Source of the DNA: Azohydromonas aeria
GTDB lineage: Bacteria > Pseudomonadota > Gammaproteobacteria > Burkholderiales > Burkholderiaceae_C
Reading direction: 5' to 3'
DNA: 64,000 bases
NCBI RefSeq assembly: GCF_009760915.1
Contig: NZ_VIDQ01000035.1
Span: 1-64,000, forward strand
This document shows, piece by piece, positions 26,490 to 34,095 of the stretch. The first letter of the stretch is position 1; each line of letters opens with the position of its first letter. A model generated the notes under the pieces. That model was given only the letters and a program-made list of their open reading frames with translations, did not search any database and was not told where the DNA came from. The position numbers and the translations under genes are program-made.

Positions 26490-27506
26490 TCACTTCGCGG
26501 CCGCCCTCACCTTGTCGACCTCGGCCACCATCTCCTTGACGAGGCCCTCGCCCACGGCCTTGGCGTACTTGTCGAACACCGGGCGCGACTTCTCGCGCAT
26601 GCGGGCGATCTCGGCCGGGGCTACCTCGTTGACGGCCAGGTGCTTCCTGAGCTCTTCGAGCGCCGCGGCGTTCTTCTGGCGCGAGACCTTGCGCTGGTAC
26701 AGCCCCGCTTCGGCGGCAGCCTCCTGCAGCACCTTGCGCTCGTCGCCGCTGAGCTGGTCCCAGACCTTCTTGCTGAACATGAGCAGCTGCGGGTTGTACA
26801 TGTGGTTCGTGACCGAGTAGTACTTCTGCACCTCGTAGAACTTCTGCACGAGCATGGTGATGGGCGGGTTGGTGGCCCCGTCCATGGCCTTTTGCTCCAG
26901 CGCCGGATACAGCTCAGGGAACGGCAGCGGCGCGGCATTGGCGCCCAGCGTGTTGAGCAGGTCCAGGTAGATCGGCGTCTGGATCACGCGCAGCTTCAGG
27001 CCCTGCAGGTCTTCGAGCCGGGTGATGGGCCGCCTGCTGTTGTGCATGTTCCGAAAGCCCAGCTCCCAGTAGGCCAGGCCCACCAAGCCCTTGGGCGGCA
27101 TCAGCTCCAGCAGCTTCTTGCCCACCGGGCCGTCTACCACGGCGTCGGCCTCCTGGTAGGACGAGAACAGGAACGGCAGGTCGTAGACCGCCATCTCCTT
27201 GACGATGCCCTGCGTCAGGCTGGCGTTGGTGAGCGTGAGCTCGATCGTCCCGCCCTGCACCGAGCTCAGCACCGGGATGTCGCCGCCGAGCGTGCCACCG
27301 CCGAACACCTTCACCTTCATCTTGCCAGCGCTCTTGGCGCCCACCAGCTCGGCAAACCTCTCCGCGCCGTCGTACTGCGCCGTGCCCTTGTCCACCACCA
27401 GCGCCAGCTTGAAGTTGCGCTCCTTGATCTCGGCCGCGTGCAACGCACCGGCCATCAGCAGTGAACCCGCCAGGGCGGCGGCCGCGGTGTGAACCCACTT
27501 GAGCAT
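26490..27506 (-). CDS. dctP: TRAP transporter substrate-binding protein, DctP family
   Basis: A 338-residue periplasmic receptor. The signal peptide runs to about residue 24 (TAAAALAGSLLMAGALHAAE). The DctP pattern follows: GGTLGGDIPVLSSVQGGTIE, YDLPFLFSSYQEADAV, the substrate-contact segment LQGLKLRVIQTPIYLDLLNT and ALEQKAMDGATNPP. It is the first gene of the minus-strand run, so it is made with the KstD-like enzymes, and the cognate DctQM lie at the other end of the run. The start at 27506 gives the correct signal peptide; the upstream frame adds nothing. A TetR operator lies 53 bases before the start. Confidence 0.93.
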   Translation of the reverse strand: MLKWVHTAAAALAGSLLMAGALHAAEIKERNFKLALVVDKGTAQYDGAERFAELVGAKSAGKMKVKVFGGGTLGGDIPVLSSVQGGTIELTLTNASLTQGIVKEMAVYDLPFLFSSYQEADAVVDGPVGKKLLELMPPKGLVGLAYWELGFRNMHNSRRPITRLEDLQGLKLRVIQTPIYLDLLNTLGANAAPLPFPELYPALEQKAMDGATNPPITMLVQKFYEVQKYYSVTNHMYNPQLLMFSKKVWDQLSGDERKVLQEAAAEAGLYQRKVSRQKNAAALEELRKHLAVNEVAPAEIARMREKSRPVFDKYAKAVGEGLVKEMVAEVDKVRAAAK

Positions 27507-27558
27507 GGCTGTCTCCTTCTCTCGATGCACCGGTGTCTCCGGCATGGCGGCATGTTAA

Positions 27559-27574
27559 TTCACCCATTAGGGAA
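27559..27574. promoter_or_regulatory. TetR-type operator A (dctP side)
   Basis: TTCAC, six bases, then GGGAA. Read on the minus strand this site matches operator B at 17 of 18 positions over the core ATTC-x-CTAATGGGTGAA. It lies 53 bases upstream of the dctP start, where it can block the promoter of the minus-strand operon. Confidence 0.7.
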
Positions 27575-27665
27575 TACACAAGTGACCATAATTCGAGCCG
27601 GATCGGTGTTTACCCGATGAAAGCGGTGCATCCATCGGCAGAAGCGGGTGCATCGGTTGATTCAA

Positions 27666-27681
27666 TTCACTAATGGGTGAA
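27666..27681. promoter_or_regulatory. TetR-type operator B (regulator side)
   Basis: A perfect inverted repeat TTCAC-TAATGG-GTGAA, centred 107 bp from operator A and 53 bases before the regulator's ATG at 27734. It overlaps a possible GTG start at 27677, which argues that translation begins at 27734. It suits autorepression by the adjacent TetR protein. Confidence 0.75.
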
Positions 27682-27733
27682 CTTGTGGGCGCGATGGGTG
27701 CGGTCACAATGCCCGGCAGACGAGTCCCCAGCC

Positions 27734-28378
27734 ATGCCACCCACCAAGCCCGCCCCCGAGCCCCGTACCCGCGACGCCGAACGTTCGCGCCAGGCCATCC
27801 TCGACGCCGCCTGCGCCGCCTTTGCCGAGACAGGCCTGGGCGGCACGCGGCTGGACCACATCGCCGAGCGTGCCGGCGTGGACAAGCGGCTCATCTACTA
27901 CTACTTCGAGAACAAGGAAAAGCTGTTTCTGGCCGCGCTGGAGGAGGTGTACGCGGGCATCCGCGGCGCCGAGGCCGGGCTCAACCTCACCGAGCTGGCG
28001 CCGGATGCGGCCATCCGCCGCCTCATCGAGTTCACGTGGGACTACCACCGCGCGCACCCGGAGTTCCTGGCGCTGGTCAACAGCGAGAACCTGCACCGTG
28101 CACGGCACCTGGCGCAATCGAAGCGCATCGTGGAGCTGAACTCGCCGCTGATCGCTACGCTGGCCAAGGTGCTGGAGCGCGGACGGGAAGAGGGCGTTTT
28201 CCGCGGCGGCGTGGACCCGCACCAGCTCTACATCACCATCGCGGGCTTGAGCTACTACTACCTCTCCAACCGCTACACCCTGGGCGTCATCTTCGGCCGC
28301 CCCACCGACACGCCCAAGGCGCTGCAGGAGCGGCTATCGCACATCTGCGACCTGGTGCTGGGCTACCTGCTGAGGTGA
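27734..28378 (+). CDS. TetR/AcrR-family repressor of the divergent TRAP/KstD operon
   Basis: A 214-residue regulator. The TetR_N helix-turn-helix is at about residues 18-66: RSRQAILDAACAAFAETGLG, then TRLDHIAERAGVDKRLIYYY and FENKEKLF. The C-terminal ligand domain is helical (FTWDYHRAHPEFLALVNSEN, later YYYLSNRYTLGVIFGR), most like the RutR/YcdC-type TetR_C fold. ATG 27734 is chosen because operator B covers the alternative GTG at 27677. It is divergent to dctP with two matching operators between, so it should repress both units until an intermediate of the pathway binds. Confidence 0.92.
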   Translation: MPPTKPAPEPRTRDAERSRQAILDAACAAFAETGLGGTRLDHIAERAGVDKRLIYYYFENKEKLFLAALEEVYAGIRGAEAGLNLTELAPDAAIRRLIEFTWDYHRAHPEFLALVNSENLHRARHLAQSKRIVELNSPLIATLAKVLERGREEGVFRGGVDPHQLYITIAGLSYYYLSNRYTLGVIFGRPTDTPKALQERLSHICDLVLGYLLR

Positions 28379-28406
28379 TTCGCCTCGGCGCTTTCCCTGC
28401 CACGCA

Positions 28407-29303
28407 TCACGCGGCAGCCAGCCGCCGGTGGGCCATGGTGCGGAATTCGGTCGGCCGTTGCCCGGTGTGCTTCTTGAAGAAGCGTCCGAAATAGGCTTCG
28501 TCCTCAAAGCCCAGCATCGCGGCGATCTGCTTGATGGTGAGCAGCGAATAGGCCAGCTCGCGCTGCGCCTCGTGCACGATGCGGGCGTTGACCACGTCCA
28601 GCGCCGAGGTGCCCAGCACCTCGCGGCACAGCCGGCTGAGTTGTCCGGCGCTCACGCCCAGCAGCCGCGCGTAATCCTCGATCGACACTCGCTGCCGAAA
28701 ACGGGCCTCCACCAGGGCCCGGAAATGTTCGACCTGCTGTGCCTTGCGTGAGCGCAGCAACGCTTCTTCTCCATGAGGCTGTGCCGCGCCGATGCGCGCC
28801 ACCTGCACCAGCAGCGTCACCAGCAGCGACAGCCCTACTGCCATCTGCCCGGCCTCGTGCACGCGCGTCTCCCGCTCGACCGCTTCGAACAGCGGCGCCA
28901 GCGCCTCGGCATGGCGGCTGGCAGGGTCCACCAGCAGCACTTCGGGCTTGCGCAGGAGCGGCAACAGCTCTGGTGCCAGCACCTTCACGGCGGCCTCCAG
29001 CGGGCGCTGTGCGGCAGTGATGACATGACCGTCCGTGCCGGGCTGGAAATGAAAGCCGTGCACCGCGTTGGCCGGTACCACGATCAGGCAGGGCGGTAGC
29101 ACCGGCCATTTCATCTCGTCGATGAACACCTCGCCCCCGCCGCTCACCACGTACAGCAGCTGCAGCAGCGCGTCATGAACGTGCGGCTCGATCTCCCAGT
29201 GGAACAAGCTGGAGCGCACCGGGATGCGCTCGACATGGACCATGTCCAGCCAGCTCGGCTGGGCCTCATGCCCGTAGAGCGCGAAGTTCGGGACTGTCGT
29301 CAT
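28407..29303 (-). CDS. PobR-like AraC-family activator
   Basis: A 298-residue regulator. The N-terminal cupin-like domain (VPNFALYGHEAQPSWLDMVH, then RSSLFHWEIEPHVHDALLQL) is characteristic of the PobR group, which sense hydroxybenzoates. The C-terminal AraC HTH pair is at about 200-295: VSIEDYARLLGVSAGQLSRL, IKQIAAMLGFEDEAYFGRFF and the TGQRPTEFR end. It is divergent to the SDR gene with 257 bases between them and converges with the TetR gene (28-base gap). I infer that it activates the plus-strand unit, perhaps in response to the aromatic acid formed. A second ATG at 29321 is possible. Confidence 0.88.
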   Translation of the reverse strand: MTTVPNFALYGHEAQPSWLDMVHVERIPVRSSLFHWEIEPHVHDALLQLLYVVSGGGEVFIDEMKWPVLPPCLIVVPANAVHGFHFQPGTDGHVITAAQRPLEAAVKVLAPELLPLLRKPEVLLVDPASRHAEALAPLFEAVERETRVHEAGQMAVGLSLLVTLLVQVARIGAAQPHGEEALLRSRKAQQVEHFRALVEARFRQRVSIEDYARLLGVSAGQLSRLCREVLGTSALDVVNARIVHEAQRELAYSLLTIKQIAAMLGFEDEAYFGRFFKKHTGQRPTEFRTMAHRRLAAA

Positions 29304-29415
29304 CGTCAGGCGCAACGCCAAGGTTATGCACGAATTGTCCTGTTGTCCGCAGATTTTGTCGATTGGAACGGAAGCGCTTGCCGCCTAAAGTTCGGCTCAT
29401 CGCAAACGGCCTTGT

Positions 29416-29450
29416 CGTTGATTTCATAGCGAATTCGCTGTCGATCAACG
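29416..29450. promoter_or_regulatory. nested dyad in the PobR-SDR intergenic region
   Basis: An inner perfect 12-bp palindrome AGCGAATTCGCT (29428-29439) is flanked by an outer inverted pair CGTTGAT (29416-29422) and ATCAACG (29444-29450) around almost the same centre. It lies midway between the two divergent starts and is the strongest symmetric element there, so it is a candidate activator site. Confidence 0.55.
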
Positions 29451-29560
29451 CGATGTACTCGGACGATTCCTGCATCGCTGGATGAATGGGCACCAAGGGT
29501 TTGCCCGAAGCATCCGCATGAATGTCCGGTACTGGGGCTGAAGTTTTCTGGAGACAAGTG

Positions 29561-30388
29561 ATGATGTCCACGCCCCATGTTCAAACCTCCTGGCTGCACC
29601 TCGAAGGCCGGATCTGTGCGGTCACCGGCGCGGGCAGCGGCATCGGTGCCGCCATCGCCACCGAGCTCGCCGCCGCCGGTGCCCGCGTGGCACTGCTGGA
29701 CCGCGATGGCGCCGCGGCCGCGCAGGTGGCACGGTGCCTGGACAGCGCCGGCGGCAGCGCCATCGCGCTGGAATGTGACGTCAGCCGCGAGGCCAGCGTG
29801 CAGCAAGCCGCGCAGCGTGTGCAGCGCGAGCTGGGCCACTGCGGCGTGCTGGTCAACAACGCCGGCATGCTCAGGCCCGGCCCCCTTGACAGCGTCACGG
29901 TGGAGGAATGGAACACGGTGCTGGCCGTCAACCTCACCGGCCAGCTGCTGTGCGCACGCGCCTTCAAGGCGCAGCTGCTGGCCGCGGGTCAGGGCAGCAT
30001 CGTCAACGTCGCGTCCATTGCGGCGCTGCACCCGCAAACGCACAGCGGCGCCTACAGCGCCAGCAAGGCTGGTGTGCTCCTGATGTCGCGCCAGCTGGCA
30101 GCGGAGTGGGGCCCGCAAGGCATCCGCAGCAACGCGATCTGTCCCGGGATGATCCGCACACCGTTGTCGGCGAAGTTCTACGAGGAGCCTTGCCTTGAGG
30201 CCCGGCGCGCCGCCATCACGGCCAGCCGCCGCGTGGGCGAACCCATCGACATCGCCAACGCCGCGCTGTTCCTTGCCAGCCCGCGCAGCGGCTACCTCAA
30301 CGGCGCGGAGCTGGTGGTGGACGGCGGCATGGACGCCATGCTCATGGACCTGGTGCCCCGACCCGGCTTCAACGCCACCACCGTCTGA
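29561..30388 (+). CDS. short-chain dehydrogenase/reductase (SDR)
   Basis: A 275-residue classical SDR. The cofactor site is TGAGSGIG at residues 22-29, an Asp (LLDRDG, Asp47 region) suits NAD+, NNAG is at 99-102, and the catalytic Ser152, Tyr165 and Lys169 are in ASIAAL and YSASKAG. The C-terminal PGMIRTPL and NGAELVVDGGM are typical. GGAGA lies 6-10 bases upstream of ATG 29561. As first gene of the plus-strand unit, divergent to a PobR-like activator and followed by a KstD-like gene, it probably oxidises a ring hydroxyl to the ketone that the flavoprotein then desaturates. That order is inference. Confidence 0.9.
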   Translation: MMSTPHVQTSWLHLEGRICAVTGAGSGIGAAIATELAAAGARVALLDRDGAAAAQVARCLDSAGGSAIALECDVSREASVQQAAQRVQRELGHCGVLVNNAGMLRPGPLDSVTVEEWNTVLAVNLTGQLLCARAFKAQLLAAGQGSIVNVASIAALHPQTHSGAYSASKAGVLLMSRQLAAEWGPQGIRSNAICPGMIRTPLSAKFYEEPCLEARRAAITASRRVGEPIDIANAALFLASPRSGYLNGAELVVDGGMDAMLMDLVPRPGFNATTV

Positions 30389-30464
30389 GCTGCCAAGGCC
30401 CCGCTGATGTGGGCCGGCCGTTTTCCTCAACTTCGACTTTCCTCTCGTACAGGAGGGCTGCCGC

Positions 30465-32237
30465 ATGGGCACCATCAACCATTCCGGAGCGCAGCACTGC
30501 GATCTCCTGGTCATCGGCTCCGGTGCCGGTGGCCTGTCCACCGCCATCACGGCCAGGAAGCACGGCCTGGACGTGGTCGTGATCGAGAAGGACAGTGTCT
30601 TCGGCGGCACCACCGCCTTCTCCGGCGGCGTGCTGTGGATCCCGGGCAACCCGCACGCAAAGGCCGCCGGGGTGAAGGACAGCCGCGAGGCCGCGCGCCA
30701 GTACATGAGGAACGAAGCCGGGGCGTTCTTTGACGTGGCAGCGGTGGACGCTTTCCTGGACGTGGGCCCGGAGATGGTCGAGTTCTTCGAGCGCGAAACC
30801 AGCGTGAAATTCGTGCCCACCCTCTACCCCGACTACCACCCGACCGTGCCGGGCGGCGTGGACGTGGGTCGCTCCATCCTGGCTGCACCCTTCGACATCC
30901 GTGCCCTGGGGGAAGACATGGCGCGCCTGCGCCCGCCGCTGCAGACCATCACCTTCATCGGGATGATGTTCAACTCGTCCAACGCGGACCTGAAGCACTT
31001 CTTCAACGCCACCAAGTCGCTCACCTCGTTCACCTACGTGCTCAAGCGCCTGGCCAAGCACGTGAAGGAGCTGGCGCTGTACCGGCGCGGCATCAACGTC
31101 ACCAGCGGCAACGCGCTCGCGGCACGGCTGGCCAAGAGCGCGCTGGACCTGGGCATTCCCATCCACACCGGCACGCCGGCGCAGGCACTGCTGCAGGAGC
31201 ACGGCGTCGTGGTCGGTGCCCGGGTGCGGGGCACGCAGGGAGAGTACGAGATCCGCGCCCGCCGCGGCGTCGTGCTGGCCTGCGGCGGCTTCTCGCACGA
31301 CGTGGAGCGGCTGAAGAAGGCCTATGCGCACGTGAAGCGCGGCGGCGAGCACGTCTCGCCCGTGCCCCAGGGCAACACCGGCGACGGCGCGCGCATGGCT
31401 GAGCAGGCGGGCGGCAGCGTGCCCATCCGCTACCCGCAGCCGGCGGCGTGGATGCCAGTGTCCAGGGTGCCGCTGCGCAACGGCCGCTCGGGCGTGTTCC
31501 CCCACCTGCTGGACCGCTACAAGCCCGGGATCATCGGCGTGACGCGCAGCGGACGGCGCTTCTGCAACGAGTCCGAGAGCTACCACGACGTGGGCGCCGC
31601 GATGATCCAGGCCTGCCAGGGTGAGCGCGAGACGGCGATGTGGCTGGTCTGCGACCAGTCGACCATTTCCAAGTACGGTCTGGGCTACGCCAAGCCTGCG
31701 CCCATGCCGCTGCGGCCGTTCCTGAAGAACGGCTACCTGGTCAAGGGTCGCACGCTGTCGGCGCTCGCTGAGAACACCGGCATCGACGCCGCAGGCCTGG
31801 AGCGCACGGTGCACGAGTACAACCAGGGCGCCGTGCGCGGCGTGGACGAGCAGTTCGGCCGCGGCAGCACGAGCTTCAACCGCTACCTGGCCGATCCGGA
31901 GCAGCAGCCCAACCCCTGCGTTGCACCCATCGGCGCAGGCCCGTACTACGCGCTGAAGGTCGTGATGGGCGACCTGGGCACCTTCGACGGCATCCACACC
32001 GATGTGGTCGGGCGCGTGCTGGACGTCCAGGACGCGCCCATTGAAGGCCTCTACGCCGTGGGCAACGACCGCGCCAGCATCATGGGTGGCAACTATCCCG
32101 GGGCCGGCATCACACTGGGGCCGATCATGACCTTCGGCTACATCACGGGCCGGCACATCGCCGGCGTGAAGACGCCGCAGCTGCCGTCCCAACCGCAGGC
32201 CATTGCTCAGGACAGGGAGCTGCGCCATGCGGCCTGA
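30465..32237 (+). CDS. KstD-like FAD-dependent dehydrogenase (copy 3)
   Basis: A 590-residue FAD_binding_2 flavoprotein. FAD motifs are DLLVIGSGAGG (Gly18, 20, 22), VVIEKDSVFGGTTAFSGGVL, and near the end GLYAVGNDRASIMGGNYPGA followed by GITLGP. Tyr544-x-x-x-Gly548 matches the KstD catalytic pair. By eye it is closest to copy 2 (shared LKHFFNATKS/R, HVKDLVLHRRG/HVKELALYRRG, and NPCVAPI-x-x-GP). Its stop overlaps the NIPSNAP start by 11 bases, so the two are coupled. It probably desaturates a cyclic ketone; a steroid or 4-oxocyclohexanecarboxylate-type acid are both possible. Confidence 0.9.
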   Translation: MGTINHSGAQHCDLLVIGSGAGGLSTAITARKHGLDVVVIEKDSVFGGTTAFSGGVLWIPGNPHAKAAGVKDSREAARQYMRNEAGAFFDVAAVDAFLDVGPEMVEFFERETSVKFVPTLYPDYHPTVPGGVDVGRSILAAPFDIRALGEDMARLRPPLQTITFIGMMFNSSNADLKHFFNATKSLTSFTYVLKRLAKHVKELALYRRGINVTSGNALAARLAKSALDLGIPIHTGTPAQALLQEHGVVVGARVRGTQGEYEIRARRGVVLACGGFSHDVERLKKAYAHVKRGGEHVSPVPQGNTGDGARMAEQAGGSVPIRYPQPAAWMPVSRVPLRNGRSGVFPHLLDRYKPGIIGVTRSGRRFCNESESYHDVGAAMIQACQGERETAMWLVCDQSTISKYGLGYAKPAPMPLRPFLKNGYLVKGRTLSALAENTGIDAAGLERTVHEYNQGAVRGVDEQFGRGSTSFNRYLADPEQQPNPCVAPIGAGPYYALKVVMGDLGTFDGIHTDVVGRVLDVQDAPIEGLYAVGNDRASIMGGNYPGAGITLGPIMTFGYITGRHIAGVKTPQLPSQPQAIAQDRELRHAA

Positions 32238-32574
32238 CCCCAACTGCTACCCATTGGTGGACCACCGCGTCTACACCATCGCGCTGCGCAAGATGAACGA
32301 GTTCATCGAGGTCTTCGACCGCCTGGCGATGCCGGTGCTGCTGCAGACGTTGGGCAACCCCATCGGCTTCCACGTCAGCCAGGTGGGTCCGCTGAACCAG
32401 TTCGTGCACCTGTGGGCTTACGAGAGCCTGGCCGAGTACGAGCGCCGCAGCGCACTGCGCGACAGCCACCCTGCCTTCCCGGCCTACCTGCAAGCCTCGG
32501 AGCACCTGATTGTGGCGCAGGAGAACCGGCTCATCCGCCACGTCGAGCTGCCCAGCCTGAAGCGTCGGGCCTGA
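32227..32574 (+). CDS. NIPSNAP family protein (catabolic cluster copy 2)
   Basis: A 115-residue single-domain NIPSNAP protein: VDHRVYTIALRKMNEFIEVF, then NPIGFHVSQVGPLNQFVHLW, AYESLAEYERRSALRDSHPA and FPAYLQASEHL. It starts inside the end of the flavoprotein gene (32227 versus stop 32237), a tight coupling that suggests a 1:1 working relation. It is about half as long as copy 1, which looks like a two-domain version. The biochemical role is unknown; it could be a dimeric small-molecule enzyme or an accessory to the flavoprotein. Confidence 0.85.
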   Translation: MRPDPNCYPLVDHRVYTIALRKMNEFIEVFDRLAMPVLLQTLGNPIGFHVSQVGPLNQFVHLWAYESLAEYERRSALRDSHPAFPAYLQASEHLIVAQENRLIRHVELPSLKRRA

Positions 32575-32626
32575 CCCGGCGCGCCCGCGTCTGAACGTCC
32601 CATCGATGACAACCAGGAGACAAGCC

Positions 32627-33616
32627 ATGAAGTCACTGCCCAGAACCCTCTCCCGCCGCCGCCTCGCACAGGCTGGCGCACTGTGCGCGCTGGGTGCGAT
32701 GCTGCCCGTACTGGCGCAGCAGCCCTGGCCGACCAAGCCGATCCGCCTCGTGGTCGGGTTCCCGCCCGGCGGCACGACCGACGTCATGGCACGCGTGGTG
32801 GCCGCGCCGCTGCAGAAGGCGCTGGGGCAGACCATCATCATCGATAACAAGCCCGGTGCCAGCAGCAACTTGGCAGTCAGCGAAGTGGGCAAGGCACCGG
32901 CCGACGGCTACACGCTGATGGTGGCGCCGATCTCGGTTCAGACGGCCAACCCGTTCCTGTTCAGGCCGGCGCTCAACCCGGAGCGGGACCTGCAGCCCGT
33001 GGTCAGCATGGGCTACGCGCAGCTGTACCTGGTGGCCAGGAGGGATCTGCCGGTGAAGAGCGCCCAGGAGCTGGCACAGCTGGCCAGGGCCCAGCCGGGC
33101 AAGCTGACCTGGGGCTCGGGCGGGGCGGGCACGCAGATGCACCTGGTCGGCGAGCTCTTCAAGCAGCAAGCCGGCGTGGACGCTGTGCACGTGCCCTATC
33201 GCGGCGCAGCACCGGCACTGCAGGACTTGCTGGCCGGCCAGATCGACTACTACTTCGACCCCGCGACCGGCTTCAGCCACATCCGTGAAGGCCGCGCTAG
33301 GCTGCTGGCAGTGACCGGGACCAGGCGCTCCCCCTTCTTCCCTGACGCACCGACGCTGACCGAGGTGGGCATCAAAGGGGTCGAGCTCGGCAACTGGTTC
33401 GGCTTGTTTGCGCCAGCAGCCACGCCGCCCGAGGTCGTCGCGCGCCTGGGCCGCGAAGTCGCCAAGGTCGTAGCGCTGCCGGAGGTCAAGCAACGCTTCG
33501 CCGAGCTCGGCGTCGAGCCGATGGCGCAGGACGCCGCGGCCTTTCGCACGACGGTCGCCGACGAGACCAAGCTGCTGTCGGCATTGATCAAGGACCGCCG
33601 GATTGCCGTTGATTGA
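32627..33616 (+). CDS. TctC/Bug-type periplasmic solute-binding protein
   Basis: A 329-residue extracytoplasmic receptor of the tripartite tricarboxylate (TTT) family. A twin-arginine-like start (SRRRLAQAGALCALGAML) leads to a cleavage site near VLAQQ. Receptor marks are PIRLVVGFPPGGTTDVMARV, ADGYTLMVAP, and VPYRGAAPALQDLLAGQIDY. ATG 32627 has AGGAGA 6 bases upstream; the earlier ATG at 32606 does not. It is the last gene of the plus-strand unit and probably captures a carboxylic acid substrate. No TctA or TctB membrane partner is in the window. Confidence 0.92.
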   Translation: MKSLPRTLSRRRLAQAGALCALGAMLPVLAQQPWPTKPIRLVVGFPPGGTTDVMARVVAAPLQKALGQTIIIDNKPGASSNLAVSEVGKAPADGYTLMVAPISVQTANPFLFRPALNPERDLQPVVSMGYAQLYLVARRDLPVKSAQELAQLARAQPGKLTWGSGGAGTQMHLVGELFKQQAGVDAVHVPYRGAAPALQDLLAGQIDYYFDPATGFSHIREGRARLLAVTGTRRSPFFPDAPTLTEVGIKGVELGNWFGLFAPAATPPEVVARLGREVAKVVALPEVKQRFAELGVEPMAQDAAAFRTTVADETKLLSALIKDRRIAVD

Positions 33617-34095
33617 CGGCGTGCACCCGTGCTGCGTGGAACGGCATGCGGCACTGGACACGAGAATGGTGTGGGAACCATGCTTGTGCAAACCGCCCCA
33701 GCAGGGTTGACCCACCCAGTCAGCACGCTTGTGCATAAAGCACCATACCGCGTATGGCATGCGGCAGCCCATTCGCGTGCTACATGCAATAGCATTTATG
33801 TCAAGTCAGTTGCGTTAGCAACTTCTCCGGCATTGCGGCTGACATAGGGACGGTTGGCGACTGCGTACTGGTCCTGGTTCCGGAAATCCGCGGCCAAGAC
33901 TAGCGCCGTCCCAGATGAAGCACCGCAAGGAGAATCACGAACTTAGGCGGGTAAGATCTGGGCTTTCACGTGGCTGCATCGATGGACGCCCCACCCGCGA
34001 TCAATATCGTGATTCAGGAACGCGGGCGCGGTATGGGCAATGTCGCGCGCAGGAATCCCTGCCGTACCTGACAGGGCTGCGTACACCGTCGAACC
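33617..34095. other. intergenic stretch with two palindromes
   Basis: No gene is supported in these 479 bases. Two perfect dyads stand out: CCATAC-CGC-GTATGG at 33743-33757 and AGTTGC-GTTA-GCAACT at 33808-33823. They could be operators for the MFS gene that starts at 34096 or structures in the trailer of the catabolic unit. The base composition is a little lower in GC here, as expected for a promoter region. Confidence 0.5.

Noticed and set aside
30369..32243. A 624-codon minus-strand frame antisense to the third flavoprotein gene
   Set aside because: A shadow of the KstD-like gene: His/Val/Gly-biased, no family match.
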